34,534 bases of DNA from Thermoplasmatales archaeon SG8-52-3 (GTDB lineage Archaea > Thermoplasmatota > E2 > DHVEG-1): positions 1 to 34,534 of the forward strand of contig LSSG01000070.1 in the NCBI GenBank assembly GCA_001595915.1, given 5' to 3'. Below are positions 14,925 through 23,090 of this stretch, in pieces. Made by a program: the position numbers and the translations under genes. The notes under the pieces were generated by a model that saw only the letters and a program-made list of their open reading frames with translations, had not been told where the DNA came from and did not search any database. Positions within the stretch are counted from its first letter, which is position 1, and the number at the start of each line of letters is the position of its first letter.

Positions 14925-16676
14925 TTAAGAGGTATCTGGAGGAAGGACTTGCAATCTCCAAACTCTTATTATATCTGTACCTTCATTTCCTGCAAAGTCT
15001 CTGGCAACAACTTTTAATTCATAAATAAGCAACATTGTTTGATCATTCCATTTCCAAATATATGGAACTTCATAATCCGTATGTCTTAATTCACCTTCTA
15101 CCCAAAACTCCACTTCCTTAACTCCTACATTATCAGATGCATTTGCAATGACATAGATTTTTCCAATAATTAGAGTGATAAATGGAATACTTGGAACGTA
15201 AACATATGAAGTATTCGCGATAGTGAAATAAATACACCCATAATGTGGTGTTAGTATCTCAACATTTGGTGGAATGTTATCAATACCATTACTAACAATT
15301 ACATTTATAATATATTCATCTGAATAATCTTGACCATCAAAGCTTCTTGCAGTAATTTTATGTTGCCCATCTGATAATTCAGTTGTATCCCATTCATATG
15401 CCCAACTGGTTGTACCTGTGGTCTTCTTCCAGGTCTCTTCATCAATTTTAATTTCAACATATTCTACATTACCATCTGTATCATCTGCGTTACCTGTTAT
15501 TGTTATAATACCTGATACAGTTTGCCCATTTTCTGGATATGTTATTTCAACTGTTGGTGGGATATTGTCATGTGGTCTACTTTCTTCAATTCCTATACTT
15601 AAGAAATCTTCAGGGTTGTTCATAGTGTTGTAACTTGTCTTAACCCATCCAGCTGATCTAGGTATTTTTGATACACGGACTTCATCTATAATCCCTTCAA
15701 AATAATTACCATACTCTCCTGCTGCACCAAATCCAAATTCTGCATTTGTCGATTTAGGTTCAGTGGCATCATGAACCGATGAGATATCACCTTCATTATA
15801 AAAAATTATATTTTTCGCATCAAGAGTAACTGTTCCATAATACCATGTATCGGTCATATGTGTTTTATTATCATCTCTGACCCCACCAGTCGTTAACAAT
15901 GAATATCTATTACTCATTAGTATAGTATCTCTAATTCTATATTCATATTGATAACCAATAACTGCTCTTTTTCCCATAAGAGAATTAAAAGAATCACTTA
16001 GGTCATAAGAATTCCACCAGCATTCTAATGTCATATTATCAGTTAGATCTAAAGAACCATGTTCGGAATCATAAACAAGCACTTTTTCATTAATACCACC
16101 AAAAAGAAGTGCCTTTGATATTTTCCCTTCAACTAGATCTCCTGATTCCATATTCTGAGTTGTTCCATGGTTATAATAAATTGTTGAATCTTTTATGTCT
16201 CCTTCACCATTGTCTACCTCATTGTTACAATGCCAAACTCCAACAAAATCACTGTCCCATGTATCGACAATATTTTCTTGGTTACTGACAGTTGGATTAC
16301 CATAGTAAATATAGAATGTAGTATCAGTTGTTGAATTTAAATTAGTGATATTTACCCAAGCAATTAATTCACCTTTTTCACTATCATAATATTCGATTTC
16401 ATGGTTAAATTTGATTGATCCATCATAGCTAATAAATGTAAAATCATCACCATCGGACTGAGCATGGTCAGAAAAATTTGTACTTGTGTCATGAAAAAGT
16501 ATTGTGAAATTTTCAAGGTCATCTTCAACCATATCGTGGGAAATAGTTATTTCTTTTCTAAATTCCCAGTTTAAATCCCACCAATCATTTTTTGTTGCTT
16601 TTACTAAACTTGTTGTTGGATTACATAAACAAACTAAAAGTACACATATTAATAAAGTTGTAATTACTTTTTTCAT
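14925..16676 (-). CDS. Secreted DUF2341-LamG protein with Ig-like domains
   Basis: The 583-residue protein has a signal peptide (about 1-27), one DUF2341 domain (about 35-140, WEFRKEITISHDMVEDDLENF, GELIAWVNI, YIYYGNP), one LamG domain (about 142-362, VGVWHCNNE, MTLECWWN, FEGIIDEVRVSKIPR) and two Ig-like domains (374-462, PTVEITYPENGQTVSGIITI; 469-575, PNVEILTPHYGC...DFAGNEG). It lacks the PKD-like/IPRN module and ends RVWRLQVLPPDTS. It is the single-unit relative of the two-unit protein at 12324 and lies tail to tail with it. GGGGGAGGT is the ribosome site before the ATG. A polymer-binding surface protein is the likely role; no catalytic motif can be seen. Confidence 0.83.
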   Translation of the reverse strand: MKKVITTLLICVLLVCLCNPTTSLVKATKNDWWDLNWEFRKEITISHDMVEDDLENFTILFHDTSTNFSDHAQSDGDDFTFISYDGSIKFNHEIEYYDSEKGELIAWVNITNLNSTTDTTFYIYYGNPTVSNQENIVDTWDSDFVGVWHCNNEVDNGEGDIKDSTIYYNHGTTQNMESGDLVEGKISKALLFGGINEKVLVYDSEHGSLDLTDNMTLECWWNSYDLSDSFNSLMGKRAVIGYQYEYRIRDTILMSNRYSLLTTGGVRDDNKTHMTDTWYYGTVTLDAKNIIFYNEGDISSVHDATEPKSTNAEFGFGAAGEYGNYFEGIIDEVRVSKIPRSAGWVKTSYNTMNNPEDFLSIGIEESRPHDNIPPTVEITYPENGQTVSGIITITGNADDTDGNVEYVEIKIDEETWKKTTGTTSWAYEWDTTELSDGQHKITARSFDGQDYSDEYIINVIVSNGIDNIPPNVEILTPHYGCIYFTIANTSYVYVPSIPFITLIIGKIYVIANASDNVGVKEVEFWVEGELRHTDYEVPYIWKWNDQTMLLIYELKVVARDFAGNEGTDIIRVWRLQVLPPDTS

Positions 16677-16990
16677 TCCTATTTACCTCCCCCAAATCTT
16701 AAATCGACAAAGCAATTTAAGTTCTAAGGTATAATGCTATTTATATATTATAAATCTTTTCATCTTATTTATTATAATGTTAGTTAAAGTATACTTAAAT
16801 TATATTAATTTTATATTAATCTTTCGATTACTTTTGAAAAAATAAAAAATATAATTATGGATAATTGTTGAGGAGATCAAAATTATAAAACGATCAAAAG
16901 ATTTTTTTATATAAATTTACCATTTACCTCTACTTAATAGATAGAAATATTAAATAACTCAATAATTAAGTTTTAAATTTTATAAGTTAT
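16677..16990. other. Intergenic region (about 314 bases), promoter of the DUF2341/LamG gene
   Basis: This very AT-rich spacer lies between two minus-strand genes. It contains the GGGGGAGGT ribosome site and a TATA-like TTTATAATATATAAATAG upstream of the gene starting at 16676. I see no coding frame or RNA gene in the remainder. Confidence 0.6.
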
Positions 16991-17962
16991 CTATGGATTA
17001 TCAGTAACTATCAATTCTTTAACAGGTGTTCCATCACTCCATAAACCCATAAATCTTTGTTCATGTGTATTTCCAAGACAGTATTCTAAGTTCTCATTAT
17101 AAAAAGCATAATCTGTAAGAGCATCAAATAGTTTCCATGTTGAATAATAATCCATTGCATTAACAGAATCAGATAAAAACCTTGGAAGACAGACTGGTGC
17201 TAAATGATCAGCAATAATATCTGGGCTGCCATATTTGTCTGTTACTTGAATAATAAAATCCTTATTTGAATATGGAATTTGAGTTGTATTCTCAAATATT
17301 ATTTTTGCAGAATGATTTCCGACAACTGTATCTTCTTCACCAACAATAACAAGCATTAATGTATTGTTATTTATCTTTAAGAAATCTACTTTTTCAACCA
17401 TATGGAGAAATGGTTGTACTGGCATTATTGCTTTTGGAATAGGAAGGTCTTCATCTAATGCTAAAGCTGCCATATTTGCAGTTATTCCTCCACCTAAAGA
17501 ATGACCAAGGATTGCAAATTTATCTAAATCAGGACGAACATGCCATCCTTTATTTAAAGTTTCAATAGCATCCTTTACAGCATTAACAGCATTTGTTGTA
17601 AAATTTTCAAATCCACGTACTAAACCTTTTTGATATCTTGGGTAAACAACAATGTTACCTTTTTTGACTATATGATTTATCCATGCTCTATACGAGATTG
17701 GATGAATTGCTGACCATCCATGATTGAATACTATTAAAGGTGCTGATTCTGGTTTTGGCATAAATGGTTCAAAAATCCAATATTGTTGTCCACCACGTTT
17801 ATGTATTGTTTTTATTACTAAAAAATGTGAATATTCAGCACTACCAGGTCCTGTTATAGGTTGTTCAGGTTGAGTAGGTTCTTCAAGTGTTGCATTAACC
17901 GATGCAAAAAAAGATGAAAGAAGCATTCCAATTACAAATAATATAGTTATCTTTTTGATCAT
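16991..17962 (-). CDS. Secreted alpha/beta hydrolase (dienelactone hydrolase/PET-hydrolase-like fold)
   Basis: The 323-residue protein begins with a signal peptide (about 1-24). The alpha/beta-hydrolase core shows the oxyanion block PLIVFNHGWS (75-84), the nucleophile elbow GHSLGGG (Ser155), a likely acid in VGEEDTVVG (Asp211) and a C-terminal His in IADHLAP (His253). The arrangement, with VRPDLDKFAILGHSLGGG preceding the Ser, resembles secreted dienelactone-hydrolase and chlorophyllase/PETase-like esterases. It should hydrolyse an ester bond outside the cell; the substrate is not readable. There is no PKD-like or IPRN ending. It is divergent from the ferredoxin gene, and no partner gene is evident. 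Confidence 0.8.
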   Translation of the reverse strand: MIKKITILFVIGMLLSSFFASVNATLEEPTQPEQPITGPGSAEYSHFLVIKTIHKRGGQQYWIFEPFMPKPESAPLIVFNHGWSAIHPISYRAWINHIVKKGNIVVYPRYQKGLVRGFENFTTNAVNAVKDAIETLNKGWHVRPDLDKFAILGHSLGGGITANMAALALDEDLPIPKAIMPVQPFLHMVEKVDFLKINNNTLMLVIVGEEDTVVGNHSAKIIFENTTQIPYSNKDFIIQVTDKYGSPDIIADHLAPVCLPRFLSDSVNAMDYYSTWKLFDALTDYAFYNENLEYCLGNTHEQRFMGLWSDGTPVKELIVTDNP

Positions 17963-18116
17963 ATCAAATTATTCCCCAATTATTCAAAACTTCATTAGTA
18001 TATAAAAAGGTAATGTATGTAATCTAGATTAAATAAACAACAAAAATTAATTGATAAAATAAATAAATTGGTTTGTCTCGAAAACTATTAAAATAAGTTA
18101 ATTATATGGCCGAGCC

Positions 18117-18287
18117 ATGGCAGCGGTAGTCGATAAAGATAAATGTACAGCTTGTGGATCATGTGTTGAAGCATGTCCAGTAGACGCAATAAAGCTAGAC
18201 GAAAAAGCCACTATTGACAAAGATAATTGTATCGATTGTGGTACTTGTGTCGATGAATGCCCCGAAGAGGCAATCAGTCTTGATTAA
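18117..18287 (+). CDS. 2x[4Fe-4S] ferredoxin
   Basis: This 56-residue protein is missing from the ORF track because it is short. It contains two complete cluster motifs, CTACGSCVEACP (10-21) and CIDCGTCVDECP (38-49), each CxxCxxCxxxCP, which is the classic bacterial-type 8Fe ferredoxin. It is a low-potential cytoplasmic electron carrier. No clear Shine-Dalgarno site is seen. A TATA-like TATTAAAATAA lies about 25 bases before the ATG, so the mRNA is probably leaderless. GC content is higher than in the neighbouring genes, as expected of a highly expressed gene. A hairpin terminator follows directly. Possible partners include oxidoreductases such as the MetVF complex (24 kb); that is inference. 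Confidence 0.95.
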   Translation: MAAVVDKDKCTACGSCVEACPVDAIKLDEKATIDKDNCIDCGTCVDECPEEAISLD

Positions 18288-18294
18288 ATTTTAA

Positions 18295-18324
18295 AATCCT
18301 CCTAATTATTGGAGGATTATTTTT
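18295..18324. terminator. Bidirectional hairpin terminator
   Basis: AATCCTCC and GGAGGATT form a perfect eight-pair stem around an eight-base loop, followed by ATTTTT. It lies in the short gap between the ferredoxin (plus) and dtxR (minus) stop codons, so it can serve both. Confidence 0.7.
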
Positions 18325-18325
18325 C

Positions 18326-18811
18326 TTAATTCTTTATTTTTTGATAGTTTTTACATAGTTCATAAAATTCTTCCGGACATTTTGAAAGCTTACCCGTTTT
18401 TACATATTCTTTTAACCGTTCTAACCAAAAAGGTGTTATCTCACAATTCTTAACAACTTCTACAAATTTTATAACAGTATCCATTGTACTTGGATGGAGT
18501 ATATGCTCCATTTCACATGCATCTTTTTCTGCAATGTCTCTGTCTATTCCAAGAATAATTAAAAATTCCTTAAGAGTACTATGTTTGCTCTTTATTTTTA
18601 AAGCAACATTAAGTCCTTTATTTGTTAATTTTATTCCACAATATTTTTTATAACTTACATAACCCTCATTACTCAATTTTTGAAAAATTTCGGTAACACT
18701 TGCTGGAGTTATGTTCAAAGCAGATGCAATATCATTTGTATGTACTCTTTTTTTTCCTTTTTGCACATCATAAACCAACTCAACATAGTTTTCTATTGTT
18801 CTTTTTCTCAT
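18326..18811 (-). CDS. DtxR/MntR-family metal-dependent transcriptional regulator
   Basis: The 161-residue protein has an N-terminal winged helix (about 5-65; NDIASALNITPASVTEIFQKL) and a DtxR-type metal-binding and dimerisation domain. The signature metal ligands are present: His77 in KSKH, and Cys99, Glu102 and His103 in DACEMEHIL, matching the C-x-x-E-H pattern of DtxR. The C-terminal SH3-like domain is absent, as in most archaeal and MntR-like members. The ATG directly follows the feoB stop (TAAATG), so it is the third gene of the feo operon and probably translationally coupled. It is the obvious candidate to bind the two palindromes in front of feoA in response to Fe2+. Confidence 0.88.
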   Translation of the reverse strand: MRKRTIENYVELVYDVQKGKKRVHTNDIASALNITPASVTEIFQKLSNEGYVSYKKYCGIKLTNKGLNVALKIKSKHSTLKEFLIILGIDRDIAEKDACEMEHILHPSTMDTVIKFVEVVKNCEITPFWLERLKEYVKTGKLSKCPEEFYELCKNYQKIKN

Positions 18812-20530
18812 TTAAACACCTAATAATATTAACTTGAGCAAAAAACCAACAATAGCTGCAACTCCTAACATTAGAGCAGCAGATTTTATCATATCCTTTA
18901 CTCCTAATTCTTTTATAAGTACTGCAAATGTAGCAACACATGGAAAATATATTGTCAACATTGTAACTGCAATAACAAGCTGAAGTGGAGTCATATTAAG
19001 AGAAATTAACATCCCAACAGCAAGATCCTTTCTAAGAAAACCAGTTATTAATGCAATACTTGCATCACCAGGCATACCAAATATTCCAGTCATTATCGGC
19101 TGTAATATATTGCTAATAAACTGCAAAACACCAATTGTATAAAGAACATTTATTATTATAACACCTAGAAATAAAAAAGGAATAGCTTCTTTTAGAAACC
19201 ATCTTATTCTCATCCAGGTTTTTTTTATAATTGCTTTGAAACTTGGTCTACGATATGAGGGTATCTCTAAAAATATTTCTGGGCTTATTCCCTTTATAAA
19301 TCTATTTAAAATCATACCTAAAATAATATAGAGTATGATAAGTGTGGCAAAAACAATTCCTATGTAAAAAATACCATATTTTCCAAGAGCTCCGAAAACC
19401 ATTGCAAGTTGCGCCATGCATGGTACACAAATTGCAAGAAGAGTTGCTGAAATAAATCGTTGTTTTCTTGTTTCTAAGGTTCTTGTTGATAATGCTCCTG
19501 GTACATTACAACCTAGTCCAAGAAAAAGAGGAACTATACCATGACCATGCATTCCAAGTTTGTGAAAAACCTTATCAACTAATGTTGCAAGACGGGGCAA
19601 GTAACCTGTATCTTCAAGAATTGACAACATAAAATAAAATGCAATAATATACGGAAGAACTACTCCTATTGGGATATATAAACCAGTTGTTAGCATTCCA
19701 AGTGATTCGATTTTATTTATTGGAACGCCATATTCACCGATTAAAAGACTATGAATTGGCCCTGGTCCAATATAACTACTAAGCTCTTCTATTAATGGTA
19801 AATAATAATTGTCAAATAAGGGATCTAAAATATAAATAATTAAATTTTCACCTATCAATCTAACAATCCAAAAAGAAATAAAAATTATTCCTAATGCAAT
19901 TGGAATTCCAGTAAGAGGTTTAATTGTTAAATCAGATATTTTATCACGAAGTGTATGATGGCGATGCTCAACCATTTCTACCTTTTTTACAATAGAACCT
20001 ATCTCAATCCATCGACCTTCTTCACTTGTTGGTTTAATTTCATCATTAACTTTTGCATTTTTTATGTTTGTAACAAGGTTTTTTATTCCCTCGCCCGTTA
20101 AAGCAACAGTAGGAACAACTGGAACACCTATGAGACGCTCTAATCTTTTTTCGTCTATATGAATTCCAAGATGCTTTGTTTCATCCCATAAATTAAGTAC
20201 CAATACAATTGGTTTATTCTTTTCAAGTAATTCCAGGGTTAGATATAGATTTCTTTCTAGGTTTGTTGAGTCAATTACATTTATTACAATGTCGGCATCC
20301 CTAAGCATTTTTAAAGCAACTTCTTCAGCTTTGTTTGAAGGTTCAAGAGAATAAGTTCCTGGTGCATCAATTATTTCATATATTTCCCCTTCAAATCTCA
20401 TTTTACCTTTTGAGAAATCAACAGTTGTTCCGGGATAATTAGATGCAATAACATTTGCACCAGTAAGTCTTGAAAAAACTACACTTTTTCCCACGTTTGG
20501 ATTTCCCATCAAAACTATCTTTTTTATCAA
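18812..20530 (-). CDS. feoB: Ferrous iron transporter FeoB
   Basis: The 572-residue protein has an N-terminal GTPase domain with G1 GNPNVGKS (9-16), G2 NYPGTT (31-36), G3 DAPG (55-58) and G4 NLWD (113-116). A helical spacer follows and then a membrane domain with two gate regions. The first contains GLGCNVPGALSTRTLETRKQRF with the conserved Cys, followed by VPCMAQLAMVFGALG; the second is the paired gate near the C-terminus (LTIYFPCVATFAVLIKELG). It imports Fe2+ across the cytoplasmic membrane. It is shorter than E. coli FeoB (773 residues), like other archaeal forms, and lacks a FeoC partner. Its ATG overlaps the feoA stop by four bases (ATGA). Confidence 0.95.
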   Translation of the reverse strand: MIKKIVLMGNPNVGKSVVFSRLTGANVIASNYPGTTVDFSKGKMRFEGEIYEIIDAPGTYSLEPSNKAEEVALKMLRDADIVINVIDSTNLERNLYLTLELLEKNKPIVLVLNLWDETKHLGIHIDEKRLERLIGVPVVPTVALTGEGIKNLVTNIKNAKVNDEIKPTSEEGRWIEIGSIVKKVEMVEHRHHTLRDKISDLTIKPLTGIPIALGIIFISFWIVRLIGENLIIYILDPLFDNYYLPLIEELSSYIGPGPIHSLLIGEYGVPINKIESLGMLTTGLYIPIGVVLPYIIAFYFMLSILEDTGYLPRLATLVDKVFHKLGMHGHGIVPLFLGLGCNVPGALSTRTLETRKQRFISATLLAICVPCMAQLAMVFGALGKYGIFYIGIVFATLIILYIILGMILNRFIKGISPEIFLEIPSYRRPSFKAIIKKTWMRIRWFLKEAIPFLFLGVIIINVLYTIGVLQFISNILQPIMTGIFGMPGDASIALITGFLRKDLAVGMLISLNMTPLQLVIAVTMLTIYFPCVATFAVLIKELGVKDMIKSAALMLGVAAIVGFLLKLILLGV

Positions 20531-20766
20531 ATCACCTCAACAGTGATTTTATCTGCCATTCCCCTGCCCAATGTCATTTGACAACCGAAAACTGCGATAG
20601 TTATCGGTCCTCTAAATGGTTGTTTTGTTACAATTTTTATTATTTGCCCTTCTTTTATTCCCATTACTCTAAGTCGTCTTTTGAATCCTTGTCCACCATC
20701 TAAACTAATTATTTTTCCTCTTTGATTAGTTGGTAGTTGAGTAAGAGGTATCGGTTTTTCTTTCAT
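20527..20766 (-). CDS. feoA: Ferrous iron transport protein FeoA
   Basis: The 79-residue SH3-like protein has the typical FeoA patterns GFKRRLRVMGIKEG (27-40), KQPFRGPI (48-55) and LGRGMADKI (66-74). It is a small cytoplasmic partner that supports FeoB activity. It is the first gene of feoA-feoB-dtxR, overlapping feoB by four bases. The start codon lies just downstream of a TATA region flanked by two palindromic operator candidates, so iron-dependent repression is likely. Confidence 0.94.
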   Translation of the reverse strand: MKEKPIPLTQLPTNQRGKIISLDGGQGFKRRLRVMGIKEGQIIKIVTKQPFRGPITIAVFGCQMTLGRGMADKITVEVI

Positions 20767-20784
20767 AGAATATCACATTAAATT

Positions 20785-20800
20785 TTTAGGCATGCCTAAA
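20785..20800. promoter_or_regulatory. Palindromic operator candidate for the feo operon, site 1
   Basis: TTTAGGCATGCCTAAA is a perfect 16-base palindrome 19-34 bases upstream of the feoA ATG. It resembles the TTAGG...CCTAA half-sites of DtxR/IdeR boxes. It lies where the transcription start would be relative to the TATA-like sequence at 20821-20831. Confidence 0.75.
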
Positions 20801-20831
20801 TTATATATAAAATAATAACCAGTATATATAA
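20801..20831 (-). promoter_or_regulatory. feo operon core promoter (TATA region)
   Basis: On the minus strand the segment between the two operators holds TTTATATATA (near 20821-20831) and TTATATATAA (near 20801-20812). Either could be the TATA box, placing the start of transcription at or just past site 1. A bound regulator at either site would block TBP/TFB or RNA polymerase. Confidence 0.55.
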
Positions 20832-20832
20832 A

Positions 20833-20848
20833 TTTTGGTATGCCTAAA
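20833..20848. promoter_or_regulatory. Palindromic operator candidate for the feo operon, site 2
   Basis: TTTTGGTATGCCTAAA differs from site 1 at two of 16 positions and is a near-palindrome. Its centre is 48 bases from the centre of site 1, and it lies on the upstream side of the TATA region, so the two sites bracket the promoter. Confidence 0.7.
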
Positions 20849-20872
20849 TTTTATTTTAAAAAAATTGTATAT

Positions 20873-21988
20873 TTAAGCAATAGTTACATCCTTGCATAAA
20901 TAAACATTTTGAATAGCATTTAAAAGTTGTATTCCCTCATCCATTGGTCTTTGAAATGCCTTTCTACCAGAGATAAGCCCTATTCCTCCAGCACGTTTAT
21001 TTATTACTGCAGTTCTAACAGCTTGAGCAAAATCGTTTTCACCAGAAGGACCACCTGAATTTATCAAACCAACTCTCCCCATATAACAATTTGCAACTTG
21101 AAATCTTGCTAAGTCAATTGGATGATCTGAACTTAGTTCATTATATACATTGTTGTTAAATTTTCCAAATTTAACATTATTTTGATTTAATGCAACATAA
21201 CCACCATTCAATCTAGGTAGTTTTTGTTTGATAATATCAGCTTCAATTGTAACACCCAAATGATTTGCTTGACCTGTAAGATCTGCAGAGGTATGGTAAT
21301 CCTTACCATCAACCTTAAAAGCAGGATTTCTAAGATAACACCATAGAATTGTTACCATACCAAGTTCATGGGCATAACTAAATGCTTTGCTTACCTCTTG
21401 TATTTGATGTGATGATTCCTCCGAACCAAAATAAATTGTACAACCAATTGCTGCTGCACCCATATCCCATGCTTGGTCAACACCTGCAAACATAACCTGA
21501 TCAAACTTATTTGGATATGTTAGAAGTTCGTTATGATTAATTTTTACAATAAACGGTATCCTATGAGCATATTTTCTAGAAACTGATCCAAGAACACCAA
21601 GAGTTGAGGCAACTGCATTACAACCTCCCTTTATTGCAAGTTCAACTATGTTTTTCGGGTCAAAATATATCGGATTTGGAGTAAAAGAAGCATTTGCAGA
21701 ATGTTCAATACCCTGATCAACTGGTAGTATAGATAAATATCCTGTACCTGATAGACGTCCATTATTAAAAATCGATTTTAAGTTTCTTAAAACATTGGTA
21801 GACCTATCAGAATCAGTGAAGATTCTATCAATAAAATCAGGTCCAGGAAGATTTAAGGATTCCTTTTTAATTTTTGGGTTATAAAAATTAAGAAGACTAT
21901 CTGCTTCAGAACCAAGATACTGTCTTATATTTTCAATATCGCTGTTCATAGTATTCTTTATCTCCTCTAATTTCTGCATGTAACTCAA
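20873..21988 (-). CDS. fbaB: Class I fructose-bisphosphate aldolase (FbaB/DhnA type)
   Basis: The 371-residue protein matches E. coli FbaB nearly end to end: [33 protein letters not shown] (86-98), [22 protein letters not shown] (149-154), [38 protein letters not shown] (251-256, region of the Schiff-base lysine), [15 protein letters not shown] and the end DVTIA. It cleaves or condenses fructose 1,6-bisphosphate with dihydroxyacetone phosphate and glyceraldehyde 3-phosphate, without metal. The close match to the FbaB subfamily rather than to the shorter archaeal aldolases suggests possible transfer from bacteria. GGTGAG is the ribosome site. It lies 53 bases downstream of the threonine dehydrogenase gene on the same strand and may be co-transcribed. 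Confidence 0.93.
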   Translation of the reverse strand: MSYMQKLEEIKNTMNSDIENIRQYLGSEADSLLNFYNPKIKKESLNLPGPDFIDRIFTDSDRSTNVLRNLKSIFNNGRLSGTGYLSILPVDQGIEHSANASFTPNPIYFDPKNIVELAIKGGCNAVASTLGVLGSVSRKYAHRIPFIVKINHNELLTYPNKFDQVMFAGVDQAWDMGAAAIGCTIYFGSEESSHQIQEVSKAFSYAHELGMVTILWCYLRNPAFKVDGKDYHTSADLTGQANHLGVTIEADIIKQKLPRLNGGYVALNQNNVKFGKFNNNVYNELSSDHPIDLARFQVANCYMGRVGLINSGGPSGENDFAQAVRTAVINKRAGGIGLISGRKAFQRPMDEGIQLLNAIQNVYLCKDVTIA

Positions 21989-22041
21989 CTCACCAGATTA
22001 TTGGAATCAGTTCCTGCAAATAAAACTTTCTGGTCAAAAAG

Positions 22042-23019
22042 CTATAGTTTTCCTTCTTTGTTACGTTTCCCAAGTTTTTCTAACATATCTTTTGTCATGG
22101 ATTGCAAATCATAGAAAGGTTTCCAACCCCATTCATTTTTCGCTGCAGTATCGTCTATAGATTGTGGCCATGAATCAGCAATTGCTTGTCTGAAATCAGG
22201 TTTATAGTCGCATTTAAAATCTGGAATGTGTTTTTTAATTTCATCAGCAAGTTCACCAGCTGAAAAGCTCATAGAAGAAATATTAAAATCACAATGATGT
22301 TTTAATTTAGAAATATCTGCTTCCATAATATCCATAGTTGCCTTAATACAATCAGGCATATACATCATGGGAAGTATTGTATCTTTTTTAACAAAACAAG
22401 TGTATTTTTTATTTTTAATTGCTTCATAAAAAATGTTTACAGCATAATCAGTAGTCCCTCCGCCAGGTAAAGTTTCACTGCTGATGATTCCTGGATATCT
22501 AAGACCTCTGACATCTATTCCAAATTTTTTAAAATAATAATCACCTAAAAGCTCACCTGCAACTTTTGTAACTCCATACATTGTTTTTGGTTTCAGAATT
22601 GTTTCCTGAGGAGTATTTATTCTTGGAGTTTCAGGACCAAAAACAGCAATAGAACTTGGAACAAAAACTCGAGTCATATTATATTCATGGGCAATTTCGA
22701 TTATATTGTAAAGACCATTGATATTTACATTCCAACATAGAAGGGGTTTTTCTTCGCCTGTTGCAGACAGAATTGCTGCCATGTTGTAAATGGTATCGAT
22801 ATCATACTCTTTTACAACCTGCTCGACAGTTTCTCTATTAGTTATATCTATGTATTCAAAAGGTCCTGATTTTAATAGTCCATCACTTGGTTTAGTTTTA
22901 CGACCACATGCAATTACGTTTTCTTTTCCATATTTTTTTCGAAGAGCAAGGGTAAGTTCAGAACCAATTTGACCGACAGCACCTGTTATCAATATTTTCT
23001 TCATGTCATTTTTAGGCAT
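22042..23019 (-). CDS. L-threonine 3-dehydrogenase, NAD-dependent epimerase (SDR) type
   Basis: The 325-residue extended short-chain dehydrogenase carries the NAD-binding ITGAVGQIGSEL (10-21, GxxGxxG), SSIAVFG with the active-site Ser, and YGVTKVAGE with the Tyr-x-x-x-Lys pair. RGLRYPGIIS followed by PGGGTTDYA is characteristic of the epimerase-like threonine dehydrogenases known from Thermoplasma, Flavobacterium and animals. It oxidises L-threonine to 2-amino-3-ketobutyrate with NAD+. A GGGGG site precedes the ATG by about ten bases, and an internal ATG (23004) is possible but less well spaced. No adjacent 2-amino-3-ketobutyrate CoA ligase (kbl) is seen. Confidence 0.85.
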   Translation of the reverse strand: MPKNDMKKILITGAVGQIGSELTLALRKKYGKENVIACGRKTKPSDGLLKSGPFEYIDITNRETVEQVVKEYDIDTIYNMAAILSATGEEKPLLCWNVNINGLYNIIEIAHEYNMTRVFVPSSIAVFGPETPRINTPQETILKPKTMYGVTKVAGELLGDYYFKKFGIDVRGLRYPGIISSETLPGGGTTDYAVNIFYEAIKNKKYTCFVKKDTILPMMYMPDCIKATMDIMEADISKLKHHCDFNISSMSFSAGELADEIKKHIPDFKCDYKPDFRQAIADSWPQSIDDTAAKNEWGWKPFYDLQSMTKDMLEKLGKRNKEGKL

Positions 23020-23090
23020 AACGAATAATCCCCCAAAACATTTTAATGGCTATAAGAAAGGTATATACATAATTTACTGTTTTAATTATT

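Noticed and set aside
23009-23020. Half-site ATGCCTAAA at the start of the threonine dehydrogenase gene, resembling the feo operator
   Set aside because: Only one half matches, it codes MPK of the protein, and there is no palindrome. It is probably coincidence.
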